Positions 46,474 through 53,963 of a DNA stretch of 64,000 bases are shown here, in pieces (within the stretch, counting starts at the first letter, position 1; every line of letters starts with the position of its first letter). A program made the translations under genes and the position numbers. The DNA comes from Ectothiorhodospira lacustris. Lineage in GTDB: Bacteria; Pseudomonadota; Gammaproteobacteria; Ectothiorhodospirales; Ectothiorhodospiraceae. The stretch covers positions 62,001 to 126,000 of the forward strand of contig NZ_JAJNQN010000005.1 of NCBI RefSeq assembly GCF_022227845.1, given 5' to 3'. The notes below the pieces were generated by a model, which saw only the letters and a program-made list of their open reading frames with translations, had not been told where the DNA came from and made no database searches.

Positions 46474-47370
46474 TCACCAGTCCTGTCGGGACGCCTGATA
46501 GAATTCCCGATCCTCCGTGGTCGCTCCATGCAGGGTGCAGACCTTCGCGGCGAAATCCGCCGCGCGCGCCAGGATGGTTTCCCAGTCCCAGCCCTGCAGG
46601 ATGCCGGTCAGGGTGACGGCACTGAAGGCATCCCCTGCCCCCACGGTATCCACCAGTCCCGCCACCGGCGGCGCCGATCGCTGGTGGCACTCACCCTCGC
46701 GGGTGAGCACCATCGCGCCCTCCGACGCCCGGGTGACGATCACCGCCGACAACCCGTACCGTTCAAGGGTGCGACGGGCCTGAACCAAGGGGTCCGGCTC
46801 ATCGGGCACCGGGGACAACGCCACCAGTTCATCCTGGTTGAGCTTGACCCAGTGGGCATGGGCCATCCAGCCCTGCACCGTGTCACGATCCCACCAGGGG
46901 GCGCGCAGGTTCACATCCATGAACACCGGGGCCGACAGGCGCTCCCGCAGTGCTTCCAGGGCCTGCCGGGAGACAGGGTCGCGCAGGGCCAGACTGCCGT
47001 GATAGAGCACGCCGGCCGGTGCCGGAGCCACTGCCAGGGCCTGAGCGGTATCGATGTGGTCGTAGGCCTGGCCGGAGAGGATGTCGTAGCTGGGCTCACC
47101 GCCCTTGAGGGTCACCCTGACCTGGCCGGTGGGATGTCCGGGGTCCACCTGCAGCCCTTCCCGGCACATGCCCCAGCGGGTCAGGGTCTGCAACACCTGA
47201 CGGCCCAGGGCGTCATCGCCCACGGCGCCGACGAAGCGCGGATCAGTCCCCAGTCCCTTGAGATTCCAGGCCACGTTGAAAGGGGCACCCCCCAGGATGG
47301 AGCGGTCCTCGAAGCAATCGAACAGGACTTCGCCGAAGATCACGGCCCGGGTCCGGGATGTCTGGGTCAC
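46474..47370 (-). CDS. PfkB-family sugar kinase, probably fructokinase
   Basis: Ribokinase-fold kinase of 298 residues. The N-terminal GEVLFDCFEDRSILGGAPFN and the PfkB box WNLKGLGTDPRFVGAVGDDA are followed by MDVNLRAPWWDRDTVQ, HWVKLNQDEL and the catalytic VDTVGAGDAFSAVTLTG. The pattern GGAPFNVAW...MDVNLR.PWW is typical of bacterial fructokinase-like enzymes. It would trap the fructose released by the sucrose synthase at 36711; this is inference from function, as the genes are 7 kb apart. The start is a GTG at 47370 with GGGAGG upstream. The stop lies ~30 bases from the repeat array. Confidence 0.82.
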   Translation of the reverse strand: MTQTSRTRAVIFGEVLFDCFEDRSILGGAPFNVAWNLKGLGTDPRFVGAVGDDALGRQVLQTLTRWGMCREGLQVDPGHPTGQVRVTLKGGEPSYDILSGQAYDHIDTAQALAVAPAPAGVLYHGSLALRDPVSRQALEALRERLSAPVFMDVNLRAPWWDRDTVQGWMAHAHWVKLNQDELVALSPVPDEPDPLVQARRTLERYGLSAVIVTRASEGAMVLTREGECHQRSAPPVAGLVDTVGAGDAFSAVTLTGILQGWDWETILARAADFAAKVCTLHGATTEDREFYQASRQDW

Positions 47371-47442
47371 AGGAGGCCTCCCGCCGTCAGTAAGTGGCCC
47401 TTCAGCTTAGGCGGGGGGGGTGGCCGTGTGCAACCCGGTGGA

Positions 47443-48312
47443 TTACTGGCAGAAGAGTTCCATACGGGTATGGGCCATCTGCACCGTCTCAGGGATCACC
47501 AGCTCCACCCCCACCGGCAGGTGATCGGAATAGTTCAGGTTGTAGACATGGACCTGCTCCAGCCCCAGCCCCGGTGTCACCAGGATGTGGTCGAAGGCAT
47601 GTATGGGCCGCCAGCTGGGATAGGTCTTGGCGCTGGCCAAGGGCTCCTGCAGTCGGGTATGGCTGACCAGACGCCGCACTTCCTGGGAATGGGCCGGGGT
47701 GTTCATGTCGCCCATGACCACCACGTGCTCATGATCGCGCAGCACTTCGGCGATGTACTGCATCTGCAGCATGCGGGCCTTACGGCCCAGGGACAGGTGC
47801 ACCAGCATGATGACCAGGGAGTCTTCGCCATGGTGGGCGCCGAAGTGGGCCTCAAGGGCGCCCCGTCCGGGGATGCGCCCGGGCAGGCGGTGCTCCACCA
47901 CCGAGTGGGGCCGGAAGCGGGATAACAGCCCCAGGCTGTGCTTGGCCAGCTTGCCCAAGTTGCGGTTGGTCTGGCTGTACCAGTAAGGGAACTCTCCCCG
48001 ATGGGCCAGGTATTCGGCCAGGTTGACAAAGTTACTGCGCAGGCTGCCGGCATCCAGTTCCTGCAACCCTACCAGATCAAACCCCGAAATGAAGCGGGCG
48101 ATGCTGTTCAGGTTGCCCATGCGCCCCTCGTAGGGCAGCAGATGCTTCCAGCTGTTGGTCAGGTAATGGTGGAAGCGCCCCGAGGCGATACCCACCTGGA
48201 CGTTGTAGCTGAGAATCCGCAGCCGCTGCCCCCCCGCCACCGGCGGGGTACTGGGGCCGATGGACAGGGTGTCCACCACGGAAGGGTGATCATGTCCGTG
48301 ATTGCCTTGCAT
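47443..48312 (-). CDS. Endonuclease/exonuclease/phosphatase (EEP) family protein
   Basis: About 289 residues. EEP-fold landmarks are LRILSYNVQVGIASG (Asn ligand), FDLVGLQELDAGSLRS (catalytic Glu), VVVMGDMNTPAHS (Asp/Asn), FDHILVTPG and YSDHLPVGVELVIP (Asp-His). The family covers nucleases, inositol-phosphate phosphatases and others; the substrate is not predictable here. No signal peptide. Start uncertain: ATG 48312 (MQGNHGHDH) is used, with AGGA close upstream; ATG 48336 would overlap the ccsA stop by 14 bases. It is probably co-transcribed downstream of resB-ccsA on the same strand. Confidence 0.85.
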   Translation of the reverse strand: MQGNHGHDHPSVVDTLSIGPSTPPVAGGQRLRILSYNVQVGIASGRFHHYLTNSWKHLLPYEGRMGNLNSIARFISGFDLVGLQELDAGSLRSNFVNLAEYLAHRGEFPYWYSQTNRNLGKLAKHSLGLLSRFRPHSVVEHRLPGRIPGRGALEAHFGAHHGEDSLVIMLVHLSLGRKARMLQMQYIAEVLRDHEHVVVMGDMNTPAHSQEVRRLVSHTRLQEPLASAKTYPSWRPIHAFDHILVTPGLGLEQVHVYNLNYSDHLPVGVELVIPETVQMAHTRMELFCQ

Positions 48313-48322
48313 GCATCCTGAC

Positions 48323-49663
48323 TCAAAGCGTGCCATAGGAATGCAGCCCGCCCAGGAACATGTTCACCCCGACGAAGGCGAATGTGGTGATGAGAAGGCC
48401 CAGGATGGCCCACCAGGCCATGGGAACACCGCGCCAGCCCTTGGTGAAGCGCAGATGCAGCCAGGCAGCATAGTTCAGCCACACGATCAGGGCCCAGGTC
48501 TCCTTCGGGTCCCAGGACCAGTAGGCACCCCAGGCCTCCGCCGCCCACATGGCGCCCAGCACCGTGGCAATAGTGAAAAAGGCAAAGCCGATGGCGATGG
48601 ACTTGTACATGACGTCATCCAGCACCTCGCGGCTGGGCAGCCGCCGGACCAGCAGGCCGTCGGGCCGGCGCCGCTCGCCCCGGTCCCGCATCAGATAGGC
48701 CACCCCCAGCATGGCAGCGATGGCAAAGCCGCCGTAGCCCACGAAGTTGGTGGGCACATGGACCTTCATCCACCAGCTCTGCAGGGCGGGCACCAACGGC
48801 TGCACCACATGGGCCTCTCGGTCCAGGGTGTACCAGAGCAGGAAGGCCACGGCGGCGCTGACCACCATCATGACAAACCCGCCCATGCCCAGGTTGCGGG
48901 TGCGGCCCTGGTAATAGAGATACATCAGCACCGTGACGATGCAGAATAGAACAAAGACCTCCCACAGATTGCTCACCGGGATATAGCCCCAGGTGGGATC
49001 GTGCAGGTAGGTTTCACGCCAGCGCACCAGCAGGCCCGCCAGGCCGAAGGCGGCGGCGCACCAGGCCAGCACACTGCCCACCCGGGCGGCAAAGTCGGTG
49101 CGGGCGATGGGACCCAGCAGGGCGCCCACGGCCACCAGCAGGATCAGGGGACTGGCCCATTCCAGGCCCGGGACCAGGCCGCTACGCCCCAGCCAGAGGC
49201 CGGCAAGCCCCAGGGCCCCGGTCACCACGGCGGTAATCAGGGCCGGTAGCACACCGCGGCCAGCCTCGCGCCGGAACAGCGATGCCAGATAGGCGGTGGT
49301 GGACATGTAAAGCAGGGCGCACATCCACATCACCGCCGCTTCGCCGGAGACCAGGTACTTGAGGAAGAAATTGGTCTGCGCACTGGCCAGGGTGTCGCCG
49401 TAGCTGAACACCCCCAATAGGCTCATGCCGGTCACCGCCAGGGCATAACCCTTGAACGATTTCCAGAACCAGCCCAACCACAGGCCGGTAGCGGCAGTGA
49501 CCACCAGGGTGCCGGACTGGTAGATGTCCATGCGGTTGCCGTAGGCGGCCAGGACGAAGACCGTGGCCACCACCACGCCGGCCGCCCAGATCCAGTCCGC
49601 CGGTGACAGGCGGCGGAAGAAACCGGGATATTCGGCGCTCATGGAGTCTTGGGTGACGGACAT
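48323..49663 (-). CDS. ccsA: Cytochrome c biogenesis protein CcsA/CcsB (ResC), system II
   Basis: Integral membrane protein of 446 residues, the haem-handling half of the system II cytochrome c synthase. It has about eight hydrophobic helices, the Trp-rich haem-binding motif WGAYWSWDPKETWALIVWL (around residue 370), and flanking histidines in SWWMKVHVPTNFVGYGG and YAAWLHLRF. It pairs with ResB (49691-51721), 27 bases upstream on the same strand. The ATG at 49663 follows GCGAGGTAAGCAC. The presence of system II fits the cytochrome c4 gene next to it. Confidence 0.94.
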   Translation of the reverse strand: MSVTQDSMSAEYPGFFRRLSPADWIWAAGVVVATVFVLAAYGNRMDIYQSGTLVVTAATGLWLGWFWKSFKGYALAVTGMSLLGVFSYGDTLASAQTNFFLKYLVSGEAAVMWMCALLYMSTTAYLASLFRREAGRGVLPALITAVVTGALGLAGLWLGRSGLVPGLEWASPLILLVAVGALLGPIARTDFAARVGSVLAWCAAAFGLAGLLVRWRETYLHDPTWGYIPVSNLWEVFVLFCIVTVLMYLYYQGRTRNLGMGGFVMMVVSAAVAFLLWYTLDREAHVVQPLVPALQSWWMKVHVPTNFVGYGGFAIAAMLGVAYLMRDRGERRRPDGLLVRRLPSREVLDDVMYKSIAIGFAFFTIATVLGAMWAAEAWGAYWSWDPKETWALIVWLNYAAWLHLRFTKGWRGVPMAWWAILGLLITTFAFVGVNMFLGGLHSYGTL

Positions 49664-49690
49664 GTGCTTACCTCGCAATCAGAATCATGG

Positions 49691-51721
49691 TCAGGCGCGG
49701 GCATCCTGATCCGCGGGCGTGGGCCGTGGCTCACCCAAAACGGCCCGGGATATTTCATCAAATTCCCTGTTGAAATCCGATGTGCTGCGGTTGCTGGTCC
49801 CTGCCAACACCAGACCCGAACCGTCGGGACGAGGCTGCACCCAGAGCCAACAGCGGCGATGACTCACGTACAGAAGCAGAAAGATGCCCAGGATCAACAT
49901 GACACTGCCGGCATAGACCACCACCTGCCCGGGTGCCTTGGTGATCATCAGGCCGGAAGCCTGGATGTGCTCAAAATCATTCAGGTGCAGGAAAAACGGC
50001 GAGCCGTAGAACGGCAGGGCATTGATGGCCCGCAGCGCATCGGCCAGAAAGTGGTCATCCGCCTCGCTGACCACCTCGATGCCCTCTTCCGCCAGCACCC
50101 GCAGGTAGATGGCATCCAGACCGGAATTGAGGACCCGGAGAAAGACATCCGCCAGCTGGTCCCACTGCCCGGCCGGGGCCTGTTCCTGCACCTGGGCAAT
50201 GACCTCCTCATAGCCGCCGACGGCAAACGTCTCCAGCAAGTCGCGCATGGTCTCGGCCACCTGGCTACGGATCTGTTCGTCCACGCCTGTGAATTGTCCG
50301 GCGGCGGCCCGGGTGGACTCATCAACCACAGCGGCCACCACGGCAGGGTCCGTCAGCTTGGCCAGAAAGCGCATGAAACGGTCCACGCCGCCCTGTGGGT
50401 CCAGAGGAATGTAGAGGAAGCTGAAGGGTTCTGCCGGGTTCTGCCTGACGCCGCTGAGCAGATACCGGCGGCCATCCCGCTCCACAGGCTGCTGGAAGTT
50501 GCGGTGAAACCAGCCGGCACCGCTGCTGTCCCGGACCACGTACTCGAAGCTCGGCCCCATGTCCATGCGCTCGCGCACGCCGTCTTCCTCGATCAGAGTC
50601 GGGTTGGTGTCCTTGAAATCGGTGAATTCCACCCGCAGACGGGTGCCGTCCCCTGCGGTCTGGGAATAGGTACCGAAAACGCGGGCATCGAAGGGCATGG
50701 GACGGTCGGCCCCCCGGCCCAGGGGATACATGCCCAGATTCAGGTGAGAGCCGCCATCACGGAAGCTGGCCTGGTAGATGGTATAACCCCGGTGCACCAA
50801 CGGATGGTTCACGCTGATGGTATGCGCCAAGGGTTCATCCAGCAAGTCATCATGGATGATCAGATCGGTCTCAAAGGCGCGTTCCTGACCGGTGGCATGA
50901 CGCTCCACCCGGAACGCCTTCACCTCGATGTGAAACGGCAGCTCCTGCACCACGTAGCCGTCCCGCATCGTCACGAAGGCCACGTCCACCCGCTGCCCTT
51001 CGGGGATCTCCACCGAACCCCGGAACGACGGATTGGAAACGGAGACCCGGCTCTGCGCAGGGATCTCGGAGACAGGCACCTGTCGGGTTTCGACCTCCAG
51101 CCGGCCGGTGAATTCCGCCAGCATCAGCGGCAGACGGCCATCCACCAGGCCACCGATGCAAATGACCACGATGGCCACATGGGTGAAGAAGTACCCCAGG
51201 CGGCCGGCACTGCCGCGCATGGCCGACAATACCCGGTGATCACCATGATCTGCCTGACGCACCCGGTAGCCACGGGCCCTGAACACGGACTCGGCACGAG
51301 ACATCAGCGCCGTCGGCGTCTCGGGGTGGGTATCCCGCTGCACGTTATGCTGGAAGCTGCGCAGGGATTTTTCCTTGACCCCCAGCCGGAATTGACGCAT
51401 GTCACGGATCATGGCCGGGGTGCTGCGATAGACGCAGACACTGGTGGAGATCACCAGAAAGACGAGGATGAGCAGATACCAGCCGGCGGAGTAGACGTGG
51501 TAGATCCCCAGTGTGCGAAACAGCTCATGCCAGAAGGGACCGTAGTCCAGCAGATAGGTCTCATAGGATTGATTCTGCTGGAGGACGGTGCCGACCACCG
51601 AAGCCACGGCCAGGGCGACCAGCAACGTGATGGCCAGGCCCATGGACCCAAGAAAACCCATCAGGACGGCAAAGGTGGAACGCCGGCCTGGCGGCGTCGG
51701 GTCGGTGGGTGTGCTGCTCAT
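49691..51721 (-). CDS. resB: Cytochrome c biogenesis protein ResB, system II
   Basis: Protein of 676 residues, partner of CcsA in exporting haem and attaching it to apocytochromes. There are membrane helices near the N-terminus (FLGSMGLAITLLVALAVASV, AGWYLLILVFLVISTSVCVY) and GYFFTHVAIVVICIGGLVDG around residue 170. A large periplasmic domain (~200-590) includes HPLVHRGYTIYQASFRDGGS. A last helix VVVYAGSVMLILGIFLLLYV lies near 610. The order resB-ccsA is conserved in Ectothiorhodospiraceae-type genomes. The start ATG at 51721 follows GAGAG. Confidence 0.93.
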   Translation of the reverse strand: MSSTPTDPTPPGRRSTFAVLMGFLGSMGLAITLLVALAVASVVGTVLQQNQSYETYLLDYGPFWHELFRTLGIYHVYSAGWYLLILVFLVISTSVCVYRSTPAMIRDMRQFRLGVKEKSLRSFQHNVQRDTHPETPTALMSRAESVFRARGYRVRQADHGDHRVLSAMRGSAGRLGYFFTHVAIVVICIGGLVDGRLPLMLAEFTGRLEVETRQVPVSEIPAQSRVSVSNPSFRGSVEIPEGQRVDVAFVTMRDGYVVQELPFHIEVKAFRVERHATGQERAFETDLIIHDDLLDEPLAHTISVNHPLVHRGYTIYQASFRDGGSHLNLGMYPLGRGADRPMPFDARVFGTYSQTAGDGTRLRVEFTDFKDTNPTLIEEDGVRERMDMGPSFEYVVRDSSGAGWFHRNFQQPVERDGRRYLLSGVRQNPAEPFSFLYIPLDPQGGVDRFMRFLAKLTDPAVVAAVVDESTRAAAGQFTGVDEQIRSQVAETMRDLLETFAVGGYEEVIAQVQEQAPAGQWDQLADVFLRVLNSGLDAIYLRVLAEEGIEVVSEADDHFLADALRAINALPFYGSPFFLHLNDFEHIQASGLMITKAPGQVVVYAGSVMLILGIFLLLYVSHRRCWLWVQPRPDGSGLVLAGTSNRSTSDFNREFDEISRAVLGEPRPTPADQDARA

Positions 51722-51864
51722 GTCTCTCGGGTCGGAAAGTGGTTGCCTGTTTGACCCTGCAAGGCACACAAGTTCGTGTCACAGGGCACAAAAACCACGT
51801 GATCAGCAGGTCTTGTTGTCCTGGGTCAAATACCTTCCGGACTCAAGACATGCCGGACAGAATC

Positions 51865-51893
51865 AAAAAAGGGTGGCCGCTGGGCCACCCTTT
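51865..51893 (-). terminator. Intrinsic terminator downstream of cytochrome c4
   Basis: Read on the minus strand: AAAGGGTGGCC, loop CAGC, GGCCACCCTTT and more T (TTTTTT). The stem is 8 GC-rich pairs plus A-T pairs. It lies 23 bases past the cytochrome c4 stop. On the plus strand the U run is only three bases. Confidence 0.88.
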
Positions 51894-51915
51894 CGAGTGT
51901 TTTACCGATCTCGCC

Positions 51916-52539
51916 TTACTTGGACGGCAGGCTGGCGATGTACTCGGCCACGGCAGACATTTCCTCGTCGGTCATGCGGCCGGCCACGTTACGCATCATG
52001 CGGCCCGGATCATTGGCACGCAGACCATCACGGAACTGCTTGAGCTGATCCAGGGTATACACGCCGTGCTGGGCGGACACGCTGGGGAACACGGCGGCGG
52101 GGTTACCCTTGCCGTTGGGGCCGTGGCAGGCCACACAGGCGGCCACACCCGTGGCAGTGTTGCCACCGAAGTAGATCTGCTTGCCCAGGGCCAGTTTTTC
52201 CGCAGCGGCGGCGGTGCGGCCAGGCGCCGGGGTCTGGCCGGCGAAGTAGGCGGCCAGGTGGGGCAGGTCTTCCTCTTCCAGGGCGGCCACCTGGGGATTC
52301 ATCAGGGCGTGGCTGCGACGGCCGGCCTTGTAGTCCTGCAACTGCTTGAGCAGATAGGCCTCGTCCTTGCCGGCGATCTTCGGCCATGCCGGGACCACAC
52401 TATTGCCGTCAGCCTGGTGGCAAGCCACGCAGGGGCTGGAAAGTTCCTTGCCGCGCACCGGGTCACCGGATTCGGCCAGCAGCGACGCCGACATGCTCAT
52501 ACCCAGTGTGGCGACGGCGATAAGGACAAGTTTTTTCAT
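51916..52539 (-). CDS. Dihaem cytochrome c4
   Basis: Periplasmic electron carrier of 207 residues. The signal peptide MKKLVLIAVATLGMSMSASLLA is followed by two similar class I domains. Each has a haem site CVACH (around residues 37 and 135) and a distal methionine (ALMNPQVAAL; GRMMRNVAGRM). Cytochrome c4 passes electrons from the bc1 complex to terminal oxidases. The start follows a typical leader, and a clear terminator ends the transcript. It is matured by the neighbouring ResB/CcsA pair. Confidence 0.95.
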   Translation of the reverse strand: MKKLVLIAVATLGMSMSASLLAESGDPVRGKELSSPCVACHQADGNSVVPAWPKIAGKDEAYLLKQLQDYKAGRRSHALMNPQVAALEEEDLPHLAAYFAGQTPAPGRTAAAAEKLALGKQIYFGGNTATGVAACVACHGPNGKGNPAAVFPSVSAQHGVYTLDQLKQFRDGLRANDPGRMMRNVAGRMTDEEMSAVAEYIASLPSK

Positions 52540-52709
52540 CGTGGGTTGACTCCTGAACCTGAAACAAAAGCGCTTCGTTGGTAACCTGACACTGACTCGC
52601 GCGTCGGGCGCAGCCTCAAAATAGCCGCAATGTATATCATACTAACTCCACCGTCGCAAAAGTCGACGAAGGTCAACCAGCCATTAGAACACAGCGAGTC
52701 ACGTCACCC

Positions 52710-53339
52710 ATGAACCCGGCTTACCACCAGGCGGAATTCCTCACCAGCGCCGCCAGCCTCAAGGGCCTGCCACCGGAGCAGGGCCACGAAGTGGCCTTTG
52801 CCGGCCGATCCAACTCAGGCAAGTCCAGCGCCATCAACACATTGTGCCGGCAACGCGCCCTGGCACGCACCAGCAAGACGCCGGGCAGAACCCAGCTGAT
52901 CAACTTCTTTGCCCTCGACGGGGAACGCCGACTGGTGGATCTGCCCGGTTACGGCTATGCCAAGGTACCGGAAGCGATGCGGCGGCGCTGGGGGCAGTTG
53001 ATGGAGAACTATCTGGCCCAGCGCGCCTGCCTGCGGGGGCTGGTGCTGGTCATGGATATCCGTCATCCCCTGACGGACCATGACTGGCAGATGATCGGCT
53101 GGGTCCATGCCCGGCATCTGCCCCTGCATGTGCTGCTGACCAAGTCCGACAAGCTCAAGCGGGGGCCGGTCATGGATACGGTACGTCAGGTGGTGCGGGC
53201 GCTGGGCAACGAAGGGGTGGAGGCGACGGTGCAACCGTTTTCATCGCTGAAGAAGCAGGGGGTGGATGATGCCCATTCCGTGCTGGATGGCTGGCTGTTC
53301 AGTGAGGGAGGGCTCGCCCACCCTGAGCAGGAGGCATAA
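52710..53339 (+). CDS. engB: Ribosome-biogenesis GTPase EngB (YihA/YsxC)
   Basis: Small GTPase of 209 residues needed for 50S assembly. G1 is AFAGRSNSGKSSAINTL, G2 is the Thr in SKTPGRTQLINFF, G3 is VDLPGYGYAKV, G4 is LLTKSDKLKRG and G5 is PFSSLKKQG. The start ATG at 52710 gives the normal N-terminus. It converges on polA, with the candidate small RNA genes between them, the same arrangement as polA-spf-yihA in E. coli. The stop codon touches the A run that is the first small RNA's terminator tail. Confidence 0.96.
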   Translation: MNPAYHQAEFLTSAASLKGLPPEQGHEVAFAGRSNSGKSSAINTLCRQRALARTSKTPGRTQLINFFALDGERRLVDLPGYGYAKVPEAMRRRWGQLMENYLAQRACLRGLVLVMDIRHPLTDHDWQMIGWVHARHLPLHVLLTKSDKLKRGPVMDTVRQVVRALGNEGVEATVQPFSSLKKQGVDDAHSVLDGWLFSEGGLAHPEQEA

Positions 53340-53475
53340 AAAAGCCCCGGCGGCCATTGGGGGTTGGCATGAACCGGGGCAGGGTCCGGCTCGACTTGGG
53401 GGAGTTCGAGCCATCCCGCTCAGGGAGGTAAGCGGGAAGCGCCGGGCTGCAGCGCTTGATGAATGGGACTCCCGT
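53338..53475 (-). ncRNA. Candidate small RNA 1 in the polA-engB gap (Spot 42/ErsA position)
   Basis: Predicted from structure, read on the minus strand. A possible -10 TATAGG is at 53486-53481 and the estimated start is about 53475. The hairpins, in order, are: AAGCGC...GCGCTT; CCCGCT/AGCGGG with loop TACCTCCCTG; GGCTCGAACT/AGTCGAGCC with loop CCCCCA; and a terminator GCCCCGG...CCGGGGC followed by TTTTTT (53380-53338). Two loops hold C/U-rich anti-Shine-Dalgarno-like sequence (ACCTCCC, CTCCCCC), the usual targeting element of mRNA-binding small RNAs. It shares an 18-base block and the terminator stem with candidate 2. 5' end and promoter are uncertain. Confidence 0.7.
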
Positions 53476-53532
53476 CGCCGCCTATAGTTCACAAAATTAA
53501 TCGGGTAAGGAAAATTTTTCGGCAACTGCAGG

Positions 53533-53650
53533 AAAAAAAGCCCCGGAGCACTTGCGTGGTCCGGGGCCAGCTTGGGCTCGACTTGGGGGAGTCAGAGCTA
53601 CCCGCCTAGGGGGTTAGACGGGGAGCACCCATGGAAAAGGTGCTCACTGA
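53533..53650 (-). ncRNA. Candidate small RNA 2 in the polA-engB gap (Spot 42/ErsA position)
   Basis: Predicted from structure, read on the minus strand. A -10 TATAGT lies at 53662-53657, with start near 53650, giving about 118 nt, close to Spot 42 (109 nt, from memory). The order is: hairpin GAGCACC/GGTGCTC; hairpin CCCGTCT/AGGCGGG with loop AACCCCCT; hairpin AGCTCTGACT/AGTCGAGC with loop CCCCCA; terminator GCCCCGGA...TCCGGGGC (loop GCAA) and seven T. The sequence GACTCCCCCAAGTCGAGCC is nearly the same in candidate 1, so the two arose by duplication. Same orientation as polA, as for spf. Confidence 0.72.
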
Positions 53651-53963
53651 TTAAAGACTATATGCCCGTCAGGAAGTTCTCAGTTCCGGCAGGAGTTTGC
53701 GGATCTGTGAAAGATCTCTCAAAAAAAGGGCTAATGAGAGCATATTCAGCGCCATTTTCACTCCAACCCTGTAGAAATGCCCGGCCCGGACCAGCCCCTT
53801 CATTCATTGCCGGTCCTCACCCCCGGGCGGGGGCCCCGCCCCGAATGTGTCATTCCCGCGCACGCGGGAGTGACGGACGGCACTGACGCAAGGGCTGGGC
53901 TCCCGCCTTCGCGGGAGTGACGGAAGAAGCGGGAGTGACGGAAGGGGACTTGTTCAGTGTTTC
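53651..53963. other. Gap between small RNA 2 and the polA 3' end: presumed promoter and family-1 repeats
   Basis: 53657-53700 should carry the small-RNA-2 promoter (good -10, weak -35). 53700-53845 has no recognisable gene. 53849-53876 is a hairpin GTCATTCCCGCGCACGCGGG with AGTGAC; 53899-53922 (CTCCCGCCTTCGCGGGAGTG) and 53928-53941 are degenerate family-1 arms lying just past the polA stop. Confidence 0.7.
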
